A DNA stretch of 64,000 bases from Marsupella aquatica (lineage: Eukaryota > Marchantiophyta), in assembly GCA_973895155.1 (NCBI GenBank), contig OZ316891.1:26598001-26662000 (forward strand), written 5' to 3'. The notes under the pieces are model-generated. The model was not told where the DNA came from. It worked only from the letters and a program-made list of their open reading frames with translations, and made no database searches. Both the position numbers and the translations under genes were made by a program. This document shows, in pieces, positions 24,355-36,696 of this stretch (positions within the stretch are counted from its first letter, which is position 1; each line of letters begins with the position of its first letter).

Positions 24355-25590
24355 CTAATGGCAACTATGCGGCCACAAGACGCCTGCTAGTACGCCAGGG
24401 GCTTCGGGCCTCACACGCAGTTGGCAATCCACGGGAACAGAAAACCGTTTCATTTTGAATCCGAGGATCTTAAATTTCCCGGTTGCTGAACACCTCAAGA
24501 GTATCTGGACAGCGGAACTGGCAATTTCTGCTTGCAGAGCGCCCACAGTGTCCACCGGAACAATCGTCACCTGTTGCAGCAGATCAGCTAAGAGAGCTGT
24601 ACTCGTCCGCTTTGCTTGAGTAAAACCGGGATTCGTGGCATTGTTGAGAGTGAGCTGATTGTAGAAGATAGTGGCCGAGATCTGGCTGTATGCGACCTGC
24701 GCGTATCGATTTGGATTGCTCAAATTGAAGGGAAAATGCATCGCAGTCTTCAGCAGGTCTCCGTCTGAGCCCTTGGTGAAGTTCAGACTCGTGAATGCAG
24801 GATCGCCAATCTCGAGTGATGGCAGCTTGGGATTCATCAGGGCGGCCATCACCGCCACTGTAATGCCACCAGCGAATGCAACCAAGACGATTATAATACA
24901 GAACAACCAACAGGTGCACCGTCTGCGTTTCGCCTCCCGTTCCAGATCAGCTTTATTGGATGGAAAAATGTATCTGTCCCCCGGCTTTGGATGGTACTCA
25001 AAATCCCTAACACCTGGAGCGAATTCGAGCGTCTTCTTGGTTGAGTGGAAAGGGCTTTCAGAGACTGTAGCTGTAAGACGAGTGGGAGGAAGTGGGAGAG
25101 GCAACGGCACAGATTGAAAGTCACCATCCTGAGCAGTCTGAGGTAGAACGGCGCTTTCAAACTTCGTGGATGAGGTTTTCATCATGGATGAAGACTCAGT
25201 CGCGGATGAGGAGTTTTCCTTCGTGGTGGGGGATGTTTCCTTCGCGCGTTGGTATAAATCCAGAGTCAGCGGAGCTTCAGAAGAGTCGGGAGATGTCCCC
25301 GGTCGAAGACGGGAAGAGAAGCTGAACGAGGAGGCTGAGGACGGATCAGACGTGGAGCTCAGGTTCTCACCGGACACCGCACTGGAAGTTCGAGCCGCGG
25401 CCTCACCTCCTCCCGCAGCAGCTTCAAGATCGCTGATCGGACTCGCCATGGTACTCACCCGTGACCTTGCACGACCTCTGGATCTGGACCTTTTCAACGT
25501 TGGAGACCATAGTTCTGGGTCCGGAGGGCCCGTTGTGATTCCCTTTAGTGTCTCGTACCATAACGAGCCTTTAGTGGCGCTATCAGCCAT
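24355..25590 (-). CDS. NDR1/HIN1-like LEA-2 membrane protein with long Ser-rich N-terminus
   Basis: An uninterrupted frame of 411 codons plus stop, with ATG at 25590 and TAG at 24355. Residues 1-200 are rich in Ser, Thr and Pro and look disordered. Residues about 215-224 are basic (EREAKRRRC) and precede one transmembrane helix (226-251). The rest is the outer LEA-2 domain: DPAFTSLNF, several N-glycosylation sites (NFT, NLS, NAT), and the closing strands IVPVDTVGALQ and KFKILGFKMKRFSVPVDCQLRV-like pattern. NHL proteins are type II proteins of the plasma membrane or ER, linked to defence and stress. Typical members are about 200-260 residues, so the ~225-residue cytosolic N-terminus is long, although similar long forms exist. 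No intron is needed. Family is confident, function only general. Confidence 0.8.
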   Translation of the reverse strand: MADSATKGSLWYETLKGITTGPPDPELWSPTLKRSRSRGRARSRVSTMASPISDLEAAAGGGEAAARTSSAVSGENLSSTSDPSSASSFSFSSRLRPGTSPDSSEAPLTLDLYQRAKETSPTTKENSSSATESSSMMKTSSTKFESAVLPQTAQDGDFQSVPLPLPLPPTRLTATVSESPFHSTKKTLEFAPGVRDFEYHPKPGDRYIFPSNKADLEREAKRRRCTCWLFCIIIVLVAFAGGITVAVMAALMNPKLPSLEIGDPAFTSLNFTKGSDGDLLKTAMHFPFNLSNPNRYAQVAYSQISATIFYNQLTLNNATNPGFTQAKRTSTALLADLLQQVTIVPVDTVGALQAEIASSAVQILLRCSATGKFKILGFKMKRFSVPVDCQLRVRPEAPGVLAGVLWPHSCH

Positions 25591-26069
25591 ATCTTCTCGA
25601 TCTCTACTCAGATGTCTAAGAAATCAATGCTAGGATGGACTAGTGCGAAGTAGAAACCTCTTTTGAAGTGTTGCGAATGCCCTGGCTGATCACCACCTCC
25701 GTGCAAGCTAGCACTCGAGCATCATGTGTATTTGATCGTCGTCCATTTACCTGCCTAATACAATTTCAGAACCTGAGCTCCAATCAAGTCCTCCACCATT
25801 ACAATTGAGCACCAGCGACTAACTTCCGGTTTCAGCGAGTCGGTACATGAATTGCCTCCATGTGTACGCCGGCGCTAAGTACTGCTTCGCCCCTATGACC
25901 GAAACGCATTCACCCCTGTCGATGACGAACATAACCACCACCTAGATTGATAGGTCATGCTGTGCAATGTTGTTAATAAGTTCATATATGATTGATTTCT
26001 TTCCCAAGTCCTTTTTGACGATGATGCAATTCAATTCCGATCCTGTGTAAGATTCGCCAACGAAGCCAA
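25591..26069. other. Intergenic, 5' flank of the NHL gene
   Basis: No coding sequence recognised. It should hold the promoter of the NHL gene (minus strand) and lies beyond the end of the possible broken gene at 26070. Confidence 0.5.
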
Positions 26070-26587
26070 TCAGGTGGAGTGCTGTTGTAAACTTTCCTTC
26101 ACAGCACGGGCAGATTCTGTGAAAGCTTGATCATAGGCTATTTTTGCTTGCTGTTGTTTGGCTTGAAGCTCTTGGTAGTTCAATCTGGGCCAGCTGAGCT
26201 TCCACATACAATAATGCGAAATCATGTCCGTGCAGTCTTTGATCGATGATGACTATGAGCCGCCCCTCAGCTGTGGACTTTCTAGCCTGGTGATCATATT
26301 CAAGCGCTGCGTTGCGAGAGTGTAATTTACTCCACACCAAATGAGATGAGATGGAGCAAGCCTTCTTCTGGCCAGAGTATGTGGAGTATATTGTCCGGCA
26401 GCCAGGAGGAACGAGACGCACACAAAGTGCCATTGAGAACCGTCATGGAGTAGCGACATTGACGAAGTCGAGGTAACGAGACCAGTCTAACGAATTCCGC
26501 TTCTGGAACATGGGAAACTCCATCAAAACCACAACTAACCACAACTACGAGTATAAAGGTTACCCGGAGTCCTCCCGGAGTCCTCAT
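26070..26587 (-). pseudogene. Possible broken gene, frame changes at least twice
   Basis: Read from 26587 down, one frame begins with a signal-peptide-like stretch (TFILVVVVSCG). A second frame carries coding-like sequence (NAALEYDHQARKSTAEGRL and AEAQLAQIE-like text). A third frame, ending in TGA at 26070-26072, gives NYQELQAKQQQAKIAYDQAF and continues as a Gln/Ala-rich helix. The second and third parts join smoothly only if one base is gained or lost near 26170. I do not recognise the family. It could be a decayed gene, or exons whose borders I have not resolved. Confidence 0.35.
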
Positions 26588-27115
26588 TAGCTGAACTAAG
26601 TTTAGCTATGTGATGGGGGCCCAAAAAAAAGCCCCCCAAGATACTTTTGTCAAAAATATATACTGACTGCAATACTGGACTTCTGTACAGTTTCTCTTGT
26701 TCTAAAGAGAAACAAAATACAATGTATTGTATGATGTATATGGTATTTATATTCAGGTAAGATTAAGGCAAGATTATTTTTTTCCCTCAAAAAACCAAAA
26801 AAATTTCATTCATTTAGTTAGCATACAAAGAGGCCTCAGAAGAGGGCACCAACCCAAGGGACCAAAGGTCAATGTGTCGGGGATTGGTGAAGCCAGGACC
26901 AGGTAAAAAAACTGAGCCTCAGATAAGGTAGCCAAACAAAAAATTTGGAGATTAGAGTCGGAGCAACACACCCCCATGGACCGGTCAGTCAAGATTCAGG
27001 CAACATTGTTTTGCACAGGTGATAGGGTGGATCGACTGAAGCTTGTTGTCATATCTATTGTCCAACGGTTGAATTTTGGCCCCATTTTCTGGTCAGCCAA
27101 ACATGACCTCGTCAG
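26588..27115. other. Intergenic, possible retrosequence 3' end
   Basis: On the minus strand, CCTCTTTGTATGC is followed by ATGAATGAAATTTTTTTGG (about 26786-26842), which resembles the end of a plant LINE or retrocopy. A GGGGGC..GCCCCC stem with an A-rich loop lies at 26616-26638. Nothing here is firm. Confidence 0.3.
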
Positions 27116-27467
27116 TGTTGAGCATAGACAACATTCGCAACGGCATGCAAGCCCATGAACCATCCAACGCACAATAGTCGACACAGACTGAGAGATACGT
27201 GGTTCACCTCCACATGAGACTACGTCCAAGGGAACACACAAGAGCTTTACTACACTCTAGGCCGACCGGCCATACCAAGCATCCACAGCACAAGCTCTCC
27301 CTATCTCTCAACTAGCTCCGTAACAATGAGCCTAAGTTCCACCACGGGCTAGCATCAACCCTGGCTATATGCACAACAGCACTACCGCTAACATTAGCTA
27401 AGTCCTAACCCGAGTTAAACTAACTGTGGTTAGCTCATGAGTCACAAGACTAGAGCAATATCTAACA
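27116..27467. mobile_element. Diverged solo LTR of the copia family
   Basis: Starts TGTTGAGCATAGACAACATTC and matches the intact LTR at 52343 through CATGAACCATCCAACGCACA, GTTCACCTCC, CACACAAGAG and AAGCTCTCCCTATCTCTCAA, ending in CTAACA. Flanks are GTCAG on the left and GTCAA on the right, a near-perfect 5-bp target duplication. No internal coding region is present, so it is a solo LTR left by recombination. Confidence 0.8.
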
Positions 27468-28000
27468 GTCAATTGGTCTGGCCTATGCAGGGGCGACCTG
27501 GAGCTATAGAGGATCACATGCACTGTTCAATGGCCGGTTGCCAGTGCCGCTCAAGCTTGGCCTTCGGCACCCTGGTGTGCCAGCCTTGCAACATAACAGA
27601 CCCACGAAGGATACGACAGAGGTTCATACTGCACAAGCTCCTGTTGCAATGCGTGTGCCGCTGCAACGTGCGTAGCAATGCGACACACGTTGTTTTGTAA
27701 TAACGTACAAATGAAGTCAATTTTAAAGGTTCCTGTCCATTTTTTGGCCAGGGAGGCGAATGCCATATTGTGTGATGGTGAAGATGCTACGAGTATTATT
27801 AGCCATCTAATCTAATTTTCTTGGATTATCATTTGACAGTTACATCTGCCTAGCTAGATGATTTTAAGATGACAGTCATATTTTGGCTAATGGGCACTAT
27901 GGCTCAGTGAGAGCTTGGCTAATTGGCCACTTTTTGCCAAAAGTGGCTAAGACTTTTCACTTAGGGTGACATTTGATGGTAATACCAAAGGGGTCTAAAT

Positions 28001-28370
28001 TAGAGCATCTCCACCTTGCTTGGTTTTGTGCTGATGGAGAGAAATTTTGATTTTTGTGTTAAGATTGACACAAGCTGCAGAGTGTTAGGTTTTAGCAATA
28101 ATGGTGGCCGCCAAACAACCCTCCATAAACCTCCATTTGCACCAACAGTAGCAGAGACAGGACCAAGACCAGTTTGTAGACAATCCTGACCAATTTGAAA
28201 GTGCAAACACACCAATCCAGACCAATCTCAAAGTACAAACACGCCACTTTGGGAATGGAGGTCAGCTTGGGGGTTGTCAACTTTAGATGGCTGCAGAGGT
28301 ATTTAATCCCAGTAATGTGCCCTTATAATTTTGGGGATACTTGGCCACTAAACCAGTAGAGATGCTCTTT
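28001..28370. mobile_element. Possible MITE with AGAGCATCTC ends
   Basis: TAGAGCATCTCCACC on the left is matched by GTAGAGATGCTCT on the right as a short inverted repeat of about 13 bases. This motif is common at plant MITE ends. No clear target duplication was found, and a lone right-end-like copy is seen near 50726. Confidence 0.4.
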
Positions 28371-28689
28371 CCAAATGTGCCAATGCAAGGTTAGATTATC
28401 TGCCAAAGTCTCAACAAATCTACTCAATATGACCCTAGTGTATTGTCTTGAATGATCAAGTAACAAAATCTAAGCTATAATTTGCAATCCAAGTCTACTC
28501 CAATTTCACTTAGGAGCTACTCCTGTGCATACACATGGGTGTTACTCCCAACTGGGAGACATGATCCCAAAAGCAAAGCAACCCAACGAAGGGAGGAAAA
28601 GAGGGTTAGTTACACATAGGATAGGCAGCTTCCCAAGGGAGAGAAAACCCAGAGAACCAAGCAAGGTCAGCCTGCAAACCCGGACAAAC

Positions 28690-28830
28690 CATGAGGTGGG
28701 TTTAGAGCAGCTTTATTTGGTAACAATAAAATGGACTGCGGTGGGTTTGGAGCAGCTCGATGCGGTAACAAGTATGGACTGCGGTCGGTTCGGAGCAGCT
28801 CGACGCTGTGCCAACTCTGGACTGCAGATT
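28690..28830. repeat. ~51-bp tandem repeat, three units
   Basis: Units share GGTGGGTTTGGAGCAGCTCG, then GGTAACAA and TATGGACTGC. The third unit is the most diverged. Confidence 0.75.
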
Positions 28831-29480
28831 TTCGTCAATTACAGCAATGTCAATAGTCATTGGCCTGGTCCTGAACTCGGTCTAAATTTGTTTCATTTAA
28901 TTGACTACCGCTTCCCGTGCAACACATCCAAAGCAGCGCTCCACGATTCTCCCTCAGAGCAACTCTCCTCTCGATCTTCCGTAGAAAAAATCGAACACCC
29001 AGAGAGCAGACTGAGAAAGAACTACTACGCAATCAAAAGTCAAATCCAGTGACCTTCACTCTGATCCTTCTATTTAATCCTTGAGAAATTCAACCCCCCA
29101 ACCCGATGCATGCACTTGCCCAACGAGGGAATGGGCAGAAGCACCTCGGTAGGTGGATTTGACTGGATCTGCTTTGGTACGACGTACCACCCGTGCTGAT
29201 GCCTACAGTCTCGAATGAAGACAGGGAAAAACTGCTTCTCAAGGGAGCTTTGAAATAGTTAGAACGGTCGGGTGGAGTTGCAAACGTCAAGTAGTGAGAC
29301 TAGGATTGCAACACGATGATCACTGTAACTTGGATCTTGGTCCCCCTCAATTCGGTCCTTTGCGAAACTGAATCAGAATTCAGAACCCACCGCAGCAACC
29401 TTCATCCTGGTCCATTGCAAAAACTGGTCCATTGCAAGCTGGACCAGCCAGGACTGGATAACTCACTGTCGATGGTCATA

Positions 29481-29862
29481 CGGAAGTGACAGTTCTCCAC
29501 CTATTTCTCATGAACACGGCAGATTTGATGAACTATTTCGCGAATTTCAAATACCATCCATTCCGAATGGGCTGGGGCTCTGCGCAGCCTAATCAAAAGA
29601 GCCTCTGTATATATGCCATAAGCGGTAACACCATAGACTAAACAGTGACAAGTCAAGTTATTGGAACGCAATACGGAAGTGACAATTCTCCCCCTATTTC
29701 TCATGAACACGGCAGATTTGATGAACTATTTCGCGAATTTCAAATACCATCCATTCCGAATGGGCTGGGGCTCTGCGCAGCCTAATCAAAAGAGCCTCTG
29801 TATATATGCCATAATCGGTAACACCATCTAAACAGTGACAAGTCAAGTTATTGGAACGCAAT
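29481..29862. repeat. 193-bp tandem duplication
   Basis: CGGAAGTGACAGTTCTCC at 29481 begins a block repeated from 29674 with very few changes, including the shared CGCGAATTTCAAATACCATC stretch and the GTATATATGCCATAA motif. High identity suggests a recent event. Confidence 0.85.
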
Positions 29863-30530
29863 TGAGAGGTGACTGATCAGGTGGGTCGTCGTCCTTTATT
29901 GGGTTGTGACAAATGAATAAATTGATGTCGATTGACAAAGACTATGAACTGTAGCAGCTATCCAAGATATGAAGCAAAATTCCTAACTAAATCATCATGA
30001 CAATCACGACCTGGTTGCCTAGGTAAGCCCCGCGAAACTCAAACGACCCCTGAGCTAAACTGGTTTTGTGGCGCACCATCAAACCTATTTCGCCGCAAAA
30101 ATTTTACAATTTCAACTCTTGTTTGAAATTGACGCTTTTACTCTATGCCTAATCTACTTTCTCTACTCAAAATTGACGGCTCTCCGATTCCCATTGGTAG
30201 TAGCGTTCATTAATGCGAAGAAATTTCTTCAATGAATCTCTCGAACTGGAAATAAATCGAGGTAGCACCGAAGGCCAAAAAATTGAAATTCATCCACGCC
30301 TCAGCTTAGACATTTTCTGCCAATGAATATGTTAGGGGTAACAAGTTCAACGATGTAGGTAAAGATATAGCACTGACGAAGACTACTCTCTGTCGGAACC
30401 CGGCATAACATCGTAACTGAACGGATTAAATCCTTGAGTCGTCTCCACCTTCACATCATCCCGGGTATGAGCTGGTTGTTGGGAGCTCATAACTGTTGTT
30501 GCGAGCTCATAGAAACTGTAGGTTGCTGCC

Positions 30531-33124
30531 TCATGTCATGCTGGAGTCCAACCAACCGCCGATAGGCCGAGGAGATTGTTCGAAAATTTCGTCGAACGTG
30601 AGAGCTTCATCATCCCGTCGCCAGCTGCTCTTGGACATCGAACTATCATACTGCTGGTTACCCAGCATCTGCTGGTCCAAAGCTTGTCGCTGTTGCTGTT
30701 GTTGATGCGTGTACCAGTCCGTCTCACTTAGGGGAGGTCCTTGAAGCTGGACAATCTCCGCGGCATGCAATGACTCACTAGCACTACCGCTTGTGCTGGC
30801 ATGCGGATGTTGATCAATATTGCTTGCATACAAGGATTCAACCATCCATGTATCCTCAAGGTTTTGCAATTGCGAGTGAGCCCAGTCGAAAGACGACGAC
30901 TCATAGGGAGCAGCTGCTGTCGATAATTGTAGTGGCTGAGAATAAGGAGCCTGAGAAAAGTGCTGCATAGATCTTTCTGATTGAGTGATGGGTTGGGGAA
31001 TACTCATGGAGCTGTAAGAGGGCGCTGTTGCCCTCGAAACGGGGGCCACGATGGGAAGTGATGCAGAGATTTCCAGCGATGTAGCGGTTTTTTTGGCTGC
31101 TGCGGATCCATCAATTACGTTGGAAGAGGTGGCACTCTTGCTCGCACCAGCACGAGCTAGTTCAGCTGCGGCATGGTGAGACTCTGCTGGAAAATTTAAT
31201 TTGGCACGAGATCCCCGGAAACCTATAGCAGCCTTGTCATAAGCTCTAGCCGCGGCTTCAGGGGTATCAAACGTACCCAGCCAGACTCTGGCTGCTTTTT
31301 TAGGATCACGGATTTCTGCTGCCCATTTGCCCCATGGCCTCTGCCTCACTCCCCGATATCTCTTTCGCTTCTGCGCTGGTGGTACTCCGTTGCTCGCTGC
31401 ACTAGTTTCTTCCGGATACTCGGTTGATTTATCGCTTCCTGCAGACATTGCACGTAATAACGAAGAACATCAAACTTTTGCAATCCACGACTAAATACAT
31501 CTCTCAAGACCTACACTGAATTCATGAAATCGGAGGCTCCCTAATCTATAGACTTTTCGATCCCTTTCGCTCGCTTAACTGCCTAGTGTGCCGCGATTCA
31601 TTTCCCCACGGCAGAGCAATGATTGACTACGATTTTTTATCAGAACGCCCAACTTTTGGTGCCAGTGACTGAATACTGTGAAGTATGAAGCGATGCACTA
31701 CTAGGCATACATAATTGGAAGAGCATGTAGTCAAAAGACTGCCTTAACACTAGTCCTAGTCCCACAAGCATTATTGTTCCCAGCTGATTGACCACTTAAC
31801 GTGCCGAAGAATGCCTCGCCGCTATTCTTCTGTACCAAGACGAAAATACTGCTCCAAACACCAAGTTCAAAGGAACCTATCACCCTTCTTGCATAGCAAG
31901 ATTTGTCAGGGCAGCGTAAGGTCTACAACATTTCTAGATGACTCCAAAACACTAAGGCTGTTCAGGTTCTCGAACCGCCTTATAATTTCTACCACCCACC
32001 AGACAAGAGGATGGTACCTAGACATCAGGACTTACATTCATAGGCAGCTTCCACTGAATTTCTGTGCTCTCCCAGCCCTCCCTATGCGACTTGCTTCAAG
32101 AGAGAACTTAACCACTTAACGGCTTTGACTTAGGTTTGACTTCAAGAAAAAATTATTCTAAAATAATCATATTGTCGCATTCCGATTTTCCATCCGATGT
32201 CCAAGAGCAGGAATTCCAATCACAACCTGCCGCTGACTCTCAGACAAGCTAGAACCTACAGAGCGACTTCCTTAGAAAATGAGAAGAAATAACTGAATTC
32301 GCGTGTCCTGTCACTGAATTACTGCGTCGCTTTCTCTTTTGCAGTTGACAGTATGCCGAATGTGACCAATTGTCACCCGTAGCCTCAAGGTTCAGCTCAG
32401 TTTATACGAATTGTACTCTCAAGTATCATTCCCTCACTGACTTAAGTGCAGGAATCTCAATTTTGTCTAAAGACAGGCGAGTTGCTGGACTATTGGCAAT
32501 TGACCTAAGGACTCATCAAAGATCAAATCAGTGGAGAGAGGTAAGCAGCAGAAAGATTGACGAAGCAAGAATCGATGAGTGAGTCTTACCTTCTAGATAA
32601 CGAAGGGCGAATTGTCCAGCTGCGGCGGTCTTCCCAGAATCGGAGCTTGACTCAGCTCGACTCAGGTGAGTCGCATATACTCCGCTGGTGCTACTCTCTT
32701 CTGGCTTCAGGTGCCAATTCTGGCCAATTTGTGACGCATTGCGCTTGAATCCATGGTCTACTCCACTACACCATAGATTATCATTTCGCATTCCTGAGTC
32801 TTGGTAGAGCTTAGACTGGCCGTGACGTTCTGCCAAAGCTTGCTCCGCAGCTAGTAGCATTTTGCTCCACTCCGGATGAGACTGCCCTTGGGTTCCATAA
32901 CTCCGTTGCTGCTGATGGTGTGCAGCGTATGCGCCAAAGCCTCCCATACCCATGGTGCTCTTCTTACCACTGTCTTCTAGGTAAATCGGCTTAGGTGATA
33001 CTGAGATAGAATCCACTACTAGCTCCGAGGCCAGCGACGGTAGTAATAATTCTGCTACCCCTCCTCCTCCTCCGACCCCCACGACTCCCAAGTCCACATT
33101 CTTACACATTGGATATAGTAGCAT
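30531..33124 (-). CDS. AP2/ERF transcription factor, ERF group X (ABR1/ERF110-113)-like
   Basis: Two exons: 33124-32590 and 31438-30531, joined across a 1151-base GT/AG intron in phase, giving 480 residues. The AP2 domain is at about 206-263: [37 protein letters not shown] and [11 protein letters not shown], with the Ala and Asp that mark the ERF subfamily and GCC-box binding. The N-terminal region holds [12 protein letters not shown] and a Gly run; the C-terminal region is Ser- and Gln-rich with an acidic patch ([11 protein letters not shown]) that may activate transcription. Wording around the AP2 domain suits group X, which responds to stress and ABA or ethylene in flowering plants. Start: ATG at 33124 is preferred; an in-frame ATG at 33280 would add a basic 52-residue leader that looks like 5' UTR. 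Family confident, exact group moderate. Confidence 0.88.
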
Positions 33125-33589
33125 ACTTAATTTGAGGCTCTCAGAATCGGCCGACTCAAGAACTCTCCTGCTGTCTCCTATTTCAAATTCTGCTTCCAGC
33201 TCTCCCAACCCCAATTCCCAAACCTCAATTGCTCTCCTTCTGCTGTAACGGGCCCTCGCTCTTCGATTTTCAGCTCCCAATTCCTAATCCAATTCCGCTT
33301 TTTCTATCCCCCCTGTTGCCAATCCAAAATTGCTCTCCGCCAATGCGCACTTTTTCAAACTCGCTGGTTTTGAATCCTACTTACGCACGAAATGGCAGTG
33401 CCTTATCTGTGATTCCTGTCGCAGGGCTTGAATGAATGCCGAGGAACACTGGGCACCTTGCCTCTCAGCTCTCTCCTTATGGAGTCTGGTGGGGGGTGCG
33501 TGTTCGTTTTCGTTTGAACTTCACTCGGACCCCACTCTCTCTCCACTTGAGCTTCAAAAGCGAAGCAAATGCGGTTTCAATCCCCATTG

Positions 33590-33612
33590 CGATCGAGCAA
33601 TATATACCAACA
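33590..33612 (-). promoter_or_regulatory. Possible TATA element for the ERF gene
   Basis: On the minus strand TTGGTATATATTGC lies about 470 bases upstream of the preferred ATG. A G-box core (CACGTG) is at about 33824-33829. Position is reasonable for a core promoter with a long 5' leader, but no transcription start is known. Confidence 0.35.
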
Positions 33613-36600
33613 GCTTCCCCATTCATCGCTGATCATTCCAGCGCAGCCCCCCAGCTGTGATCGAGCAAGTTCTTCCATGGATCGCACGAAGCAGCGCTCG
33701 ACCCAACTCACATTTCCTCGAAGAGGAGGAGCAGAGACTACGCGCTGACTTGGTTCTGCCACGTCACTGCCTTCTCCAGCAAACACGCGTCGGGCTCACC
33801 TTGCCAGTAACCCTATCTTCACCACGTGACCAAATATGGTTCCGACGCTCCTACCCGGTTAGGTCTCGAGATTCTAGAAAGTCCTCACAAAATCCAGAGG
33901 AAAAACTCTGTGCCGCCGATACGTTGGATCGACGGTCGGTAATTTACTCGGAGTTGAATCTCACGTATTTATTCGAGTACGCCTAGTCACCATGGTTAGC
34001 TGTCCACTGTGCGGACAGTCGCGCCACATCGTTAACTGGATGGAGATAACTATCTTGCCTTAAGTTTAGAGCCCCTATTATTTTGGAAAGTGTTTGGGAT
34101 TATTCGAATTTCTGGATTATAACGCTTCCTTGGTGAATCTAAAGATCTGGAGATCAGGTAAAGTACTTGGGACGCTGTTTTGTTGATTTGAATTTCTGAT
34201 TCCCTCGGTTTGATATCTACTGTAGGCCTATCTAATAGGCCATCGAGATTGGCCAAACCCATACTCTATTTTAATTGACCTCCCTACTTCCTTCGCCTCC
34301 CTTCCAATGACAGAAGAAATTCCCTTTTTTTCTATTTTTCCAACTTCAATCTTACTGTAGTTCCCTTCTCACCACTCCTCAAGAGATTGGGGTTATTAAA
34401 GTCATTAAACACCAATATCGTAATATTACTGGGCCCTTTGTTTATGAAATGCAATCTGGGCAGGAAGCAATCATGACCATTCACTGCAATCCTATTTTTT
34501 CTGAACCATTTGATTGGCAAAAAACCCCTGCTATTCCCCTCCCTCCTCCCCACTCGCCATCACATAGCATCACGCAGGCAGTGCCTCCCTGCAGTACCCT
34601 TCCCACTTGCCCGCACCCTCGCCCTACCCTTGCCCTCCATGCATGACACCATCCCTGATGCACCCTCAGTCAATTTGCCCTCTGTGCCTTACACCCTTGT
34701 TGCCTATGCCCTCACCCTCCCTAACTCACCCCTCGCAAGGGAATGGGGAGGAGAGAAACCAGAGAGTGGGAGAAAAGAGAAATTAAAACAAAGGATTTAG
34801 TGCCATCTCTCCCTCTCTCTATTTTGCAGTCAGGTCTTGAGCTAAAAAGTTTACCTATCCATAATTATTTGTGCCTCAATGAATCCATGCTTCCACAACA
34901 AAATTTTGAATTGATTCCGCAAAAAATGTATCAATAATTTCCTTGTCTCACCTGCAGGCAGAACGAGACAGTTACACAGTTTCGTTTGAGACAGTCTATG
35001 TTTATCAATACTTCACCAACATTATATTATGTAAATATTGTTACAATTATACATTTGGGATGTCAACCACCTTTTATTTTGGATTTTGTTGGCCAATTTG
35101 TGGCCTCTCTTTGTTATAATAATAGATAAAGGTTTGACAATTTTAGAGTGAAATATTTGGTACTCACTCTTGGAGACCCTGTAAACTTTACAACTTTCAA
35201 AAGCATACCTATTGAAAAATCCGCGGGTCACTTTGCCCCGAGTTTATAGTGATAGTGGGGTGGGACTTGGAAAGATGAAAAGTTAGCACGGAGGAAACTG
35301 AGCCAAAGCGAAAGATAGAATCGATAAAGATAAGCTTTGAACTTGGCAACTGTAGGACCCACTGTCCATTATCCACTACGCAAATAAATCCCAATTAAAA
35401 GAATACACATACCTAATGTACGTCCTGCAGAAGATTCGATCATTTATGTCCATTATTAATTAATTAGCACGAGGCAGAAATCAGAAATGTAGTTCGAAAG
35501 AAATGAATCAGCGTTACTATGGAAGCTCCTGAAGAGGCATCTTACTCTGAAAGACATCTTTCATTGCTGCCTGCGCGTCATTGGCCTTGGCCGGTCCTTG
35601 TGGCCCCGGCCTTGCCTGGGACCGCCAGCAAGGACCTGGGCACATCCCTTGCGACCTTCCTAGCCAGAGGGCCGTCCCAGAGAACCAACGGCCCCTAGCA
35701 ATTAGTTTGCCAAGTGAGGGCGAAGCACCCCCAACTCAATCAGGCATGTTTCTGGGGAACTAGTTCCATGAACTGGGTAAGTGGGGGAGAAGTCCTCCGA
35801 GTCCCTTCAGGAGGGCAGTGGCCATCAGTGTGTTGGGAGCAGGTTCGAGGCATTTATTTTGTGAAAAGCGAGGGAGAAGCACCCCCACTACCCCAGCTCT
35901 GCCAGTGACTGCAGTCACTCATTTTCTGGGAGACACGGTTCCATGCACGAGTGAGTGCCCCCCCCCCCCCCCCCAGTCCCAGAGAGTTCATGCCGGGCCA
36001 AATTTTTGGAGCACGGTTCCATGCATTTGTAAATTGGGGGAGGGGGGCCAAACTAGCATTCCGAAACCGTGGTAAATCCGGAGAGCATTCTTTTTGATCC
36101 GTAAATAGAAACAATACAAAATATACAGTGCTATGGGGCCAAAGATAGTAGCTTGCGCACGTGTGTTTTTAACATAATGTCGTGGATCTTGCCAGGTGGA
36201 AATGAGTAAAATCGGTATGGGCTAGGGACTGTGGAGGAAGACTCGTGGAGAGAGGCTGGAGAGGAGTAAAAGACACACAGTAATCCACTTCAGCTTCCGC
36301 CGTTAGTTCCGGACCGAGGATCTGGACAAAAAACAGCCCAAAAAAATGGAAGAAATTGGAAACGCGGTAGGAATCGAATCAGTCTAGAAACAAAGGGGAG
36401 CTCCCGATAAGGGTGGTGAATGATAACATATGGGACACATAGCTGGAAAAGGGGACGGCCAGTGAAATTAGCAAATACAGCACATGGAAAACCTTCAGTG
36501 AGAGTCGGAGAAGTGTCAGCTGTGCGATTTTCATTGGAGAGAATTGGACAAGTGTGTTATGTGAAGTGGATCCAGCGTGCGCCACCGTTCTGTCGATAAT

Positions 36601-36696
36601 TATGTAATTGGCAAGGTTTCTGTCATTAGTTTAGTGCCTATGTTACGTGTTTGGTTTTTTGTCTGTTGTTCTGGATTTTGGGCTGTCTTGGGTCCT
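33613..36696. other. Intergenic region, no gene recognised
   Basis: Pyrimidine-rich DNA near 34500-34740 and a GC-rich stretch near 35580-36070 produce open frames without recognisable content. A run of 17 C lies at 35958-35974. The first part is likely ERF promoter. Confidence 0.5.
35958..35974. repeat. Poly-C tract (17)
   Basis: An uninterrupted run of C in GC-rich intergenic DNA between GTGAGTG and AGTCCC. Confidence 0.85.

Larger units (their letters stand above)
27468..30530. other. Intergenic region, no gene recognised
   Basis: Open stretches at 27437-27700 and 28525-29052 show no domain. The region contains a possible MITE, a ~51-bp tandem repeat and a 193-bp tandem duplication, listed separately. 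Its end includes the 3' flank of the ERF gene (minus strand). Confidence 0.5.

Noticed and set aside
26616-26638. GGGGGC..GCCCCC stem as a transcription terminator
   Set aside because: Rho-independent terminators are bacterial, and there is no gene end for it to serve.
32528-33280. A separate protein gene upstream of the ERF frame
   Set aside because: Its end has a GT donor that splices in phase to the AP2 exon, so it is exon 1 of the ERF gene; the tail past 32590 is intron.
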